Origin: an uncultured Oscillospiraceae bacterium
GTDB lineage: Bacteria > Bacillota > Clostridia > Oscillospirales > Oscillospiraceae
Length of the DNA: 31,833 bases
Direction: 5' to 3'
Assembly: GCA_910588455.1 (NCBI GenBank)
Contig: CAJUPG010000015.1
Span: 1-31,833, forward strand
Shown here: in pieces, positions 30,260-31,833 of the stretch
How positions within the stretch are numbered: position 1 is the stretch's first letter
How the letters are laid out: each line of letters starts with the position of its first letter
Translations under genes and position numbers: made by a program
The notes under the pieces: generated by a model
The model's database searches: none
What the model was told of the DNA's origin: nothing
Seen by the model: the letters and a program-made list of their open reading frames with translations, nothing else

Positions 30260-31184
30260 ATGCCAGCCGGTAGGCCGCGATCACGGCGAACAGCAGCACA
30301 GTACACAGCGTATGGACTGACAGAGAGGTGGAGATGTATTTTCCCTCGCCGCCCACGTCGGCAAACAGCGGGATAATAAAGGGAGCCGGCAGAGCGTACA
30401 GGATCATCAGGGCGATTTGCAGCGCCGGGTCGTAGGGTATGATGCGGAAAATCACAAAGCTGACCAGCACCAGCAGTCCGCCCATGAGGGCCAGCCGGGT
30501 CAGAACCGTGACCGCTACAGGCCGCAGCAGCTTTTTGTCCAGCTCCAGCTCGTAGCCCACAATCAGCAGCACCAGAGCGCTGGTGGGGGCAGTGATGGCG
30601 GAGATGGTCCCGGTGACCAGACCGGCGGCGGGGCTGGACAGCATCCATCCGCCTACTCCGGCCACGCCCAGGGCGATGCCCAGCGCCATGCCGATGCAGC
30701 ACTTGTTGGTAACGATATTGCGCAGCAGCTTTCCGGCCGAAGGAGTCTGGCCGTCCACCAGGGTCAAGGTCCCCAGAAAGGCCGTATAGGCAAATACGGT
30801 CTGTCCCAGATCCACCACGGCGAAGCCGGACTGCTCCCCCATCAGCACGCCATACAGGGCGTAGCCCAGCATCCCGCCCTCAGCACTGGTGAGCAGGAAG
30901 GGGAAAAACTTCCCGTGGGGCGCGGCCAGCTTCCGCAGGGCAAAGCCCGCCAGGAGCGCCGCGCCAAAGCCCAGATAGACCGTAAGAAAGATCAGCAGCA
31001 CCGAGGGGGAGTAGTGGGCGGTAAAAAAAGCGTTGAACAGCACCACCGGCAGGCAGATGTTCCCCACAATGGACTTCAGGCCCGCCAGGCCGTCCAGGGT
31101 CAAAAGCTGCTTCCGGCGGCACAGGGTCCCCAGTCCCAGCAGCAGGACGATGGGGAACACCATCTCCAGAACAGAGAGCGCCAT
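30258..31184 (-). CDS. AEC-family transporter
   Basis: A 308-residue membrane protein with about ten helices in two inverted halves, as in the auxin-efflux-carrier (AEC) family. Marks are the N-terminal VFPIVLLLGLGTLCRRKQLL, ICLPVVLFNAFF in the first half, and the central GTISAITAPTSALVLLIVGYEL, where AEC proteins have their conserved PT/SALxLIGxxL segment. Bacterial members move organic acids such as malate. Its ATG overlaps the stop of the aldolase gene (TGATG), so the two are cotranslated and the substrate may be related to that aldolase pathway. That link is inferred. Confidence 0.88.
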   Translation of the reverse strand: MALSVLEMVFPIVLLLGLGTLCRRKQLLTLDGLAGLKSIVGNICLPVVLFNAFFTAHYSPSVLLIFLTVYLGFGAALLAGFALRKLAAPHGKFFPFLLTSAEGGMLGYALYGVLMGEQSGFAVVDLGQTVFAYTAFLGTLTLVDGQTPSAGKLLRNIVTNKCCIGMALGIALGVAGVGGWMLSSPAAGLVTGTISAITAPTSALVLLIVGYELELDKKLLRPVAVTVLTRLALMGGLLVLVSFVIFRIIPYDPALQIALMILYALPAPFIIPLFADVGGEGKYISTSLSVHTLCTVLLFAVIAAYRLA

Positions 31185-31833
31185 CAGCCGTGGATGGCGT
31201 CCTGGAAGAACTCCAGGGCTTCCTGATCGGTGAATCCCTCGTGGACGATCTTGCCCACGGCCACGGCCATCTCCACCGGATGCTCGCTCTGGAAAATGTT
31301 GCGGCCCATGTCCACGCCGTGGGCGCCCTTGCGCATAACGTTGTAGGCCAGGGACAGGGCCTCGTCCTCGGGCAGCTTCTTGCCGCCGGCCACCACAATG
31401 GGCACCGGGCAGGCCGCCGCCACCTCCTCAAAGTTCTCGCAGTCGTAGGTCTTGACGATCTGCACGCCCATCTCGGCGATGATCCGGGTGGCCAGCTTGA
31501 AGAAGCGGTCGGTCCGGGCCATGTCCTTGCCCACGGCACACACACCCAGGGTGGGGACGCTGTACTTCATGCCCGCGTTGATGACCTGGTTCAGATTGTC
31601 CAGGCTGCTCAGCTGGCCATCCGCGCCGATGAAGGTCTGGACTGCCATACAGTCCGCGTTCATGCGGATGGCATCCTCAATGTTCACGGCCACCACCTCG
31701 TGGCTCAGGTCCTCCTGAAGCATGGAGGAGCCGGAGGTAACCCGCAGGGCGATGCTCTTGGCGGTCTCCGGGGCCACGCAGGTGCGGATGGCGCCCCGGG
31801 TGCCCATAAAGCAGTCCACATAGGGGGCCAGCT
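31184..31833 (-). CDS. LsrF/DeoC-type class I aldolase (partial, 5' end off window)
   Basis: The last 215 residues of a class I aldolase run into the right edge; the frame is open to the last bases, with LAPYVDCFMGTRGAIR at the edge. It matches the LsrF / archaeal-type fructose-bisphosphate aldolase group: the Schiff-base lysine lies in QIVKTYDCENF, followed by CPVPIVVAGGKKLPEDEAL and the phosphate-binding GVDMGRNIFQSEHPV. LsrF processes the autoinducer-2 breakdown product, while close relatives act on sugar phosphates; the sequence alone does not decide. It precedes an AEC transporter and overlaps it by one base. The GTG at 31819 is internal and not the start. Confidence 0.9.
   Translation of the reverse strand, partial: LAPYVDCFMGTRGAIRTCVAPETAKSIALRVTSGSSMLQEDLSHEVVAVNIEDAIRMNADCMAVQTFIGADGQLSSLDNLNQVINAGMKYSVPTLGVCAVGKDMARTDRFFKLATRIIAEMGVQIVKTYDCENFEEVAAACPVPIVVAGGKKLPEDEALSLAYNVMRKGAHGVDMGRNIFQSEHPVEMAVAVGKIVHEGFTDQEALEFFQDAIHG

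Noticed and set aside
1..31833. tRNA, rRNA, IS elements, CRISPR arrays and a replication origin
   Set aside because: I looked for cloverleaf-type segments, transposase motifs, regular repeats and DnaA-box clusters and saw none; this was by eye, so a short RNA could be missed.

Overview
This window looks like chromosome from a high-GC, Gram-positive member of the Clostridia. The gene content and protein style suggest the Oscillospiraceae (Flavonifractor / Lawsonibacter / Intestinimonas-like), but that placement is inferred from resemblance and not from a search. Supporting signs are an LTA-synthase-type enzyme, SLH surface proteins together with a CsaB-type pyruvyl transferase, a YdcC/GerS-like lipoprotein - alr - MazF/EndoA order as in Firmicutes, strong purine-rich ribosome sites and sigma-A-type promoters. 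Lines counted by hand in typical genes are about 60-73% G+C. I see no rRNA, tRNA, CRISPR array, IS element or origin.

Layout. (1) 1-1315: the 3' part of a TatD-associated radical SAM gene, a convergent 39-aa small ORF, a GRAM/PH-like protein and a 54-aa protein. (2) 1398-4735: a tightly coupled plus-strand operon of UBA/DUF4342 protein, OmpR-type response regulator, flavodoxin-like protein, sensor histidine kinase and GIY-YIG protein, closed by a bidirectional terminator. (3) 4774-7344: a large secreted SLH protein on the minus strand with its own promoter; its N-terminal beta-helix half is much poorer in G+C than the rest. (4) 7491-13960: a long minus-strand run, in transcription order LTA-synthase-like protein, ECF sigma factor, membrane partner (probable anti-sigma), NnrD, lipoprotein, alanine racemase, MazF/EndoA and a secreted protein. 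Several of these genes overlap by 3-4 bases. (5) 14147-19740: a plus-strand membrane-stress module of XpaC, two small membrane proteins, TelA and a TPM-domain protein, then a yybP-ykoY (Mn2+) riboswitch in front of a flotillin. (6) 19947-21083: a lone tyrosine integrase. (7) 21213-28529: an envelope-polysaccharide cluster of MurJ, O-antigen-ligase-like polymerase, GT4 glycosyltransferase, two DUF4330 proteins and a GT4-CsaB fusion. (8) 28623-31833: a protein with only the N-terminal half of PTS enzyme I, a MerR-TipAS regulator with a 19-bp-spacer promoter, and on the minus strand an AEC transporter and the 3' part of an LsrF/DeoC-type aldolase.

How the parts fit. The envelope theme is strong. 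The CsaB domain of the fusion would pyruvylate the secondary wall polysaccharide that SLH domains bind, and the SLH protein lies in the same window. MurJ, alr and the LTA-synthase-like gene supply peptidoglycan and teichoic-acid functions. XpaC/TelA/TPM/flotillin form a membrane-integrity group, with flotillin apparently under Mn2+ riboswitch control.

The points most worth a second look are the Mn2+ riboswitch on a flotillin gene, the ECF sigma factor that seems to lack its recognition helix, the MazF gene without an antitoxin but with a hairpin leader carrying a UACAU site, the low-GC N-terminal cassette in the SLH protein, the GT4-CsaB fusion, the flavodoxin between response regulator and kinase, and the stand-alone enzyme I N-terminal protein.
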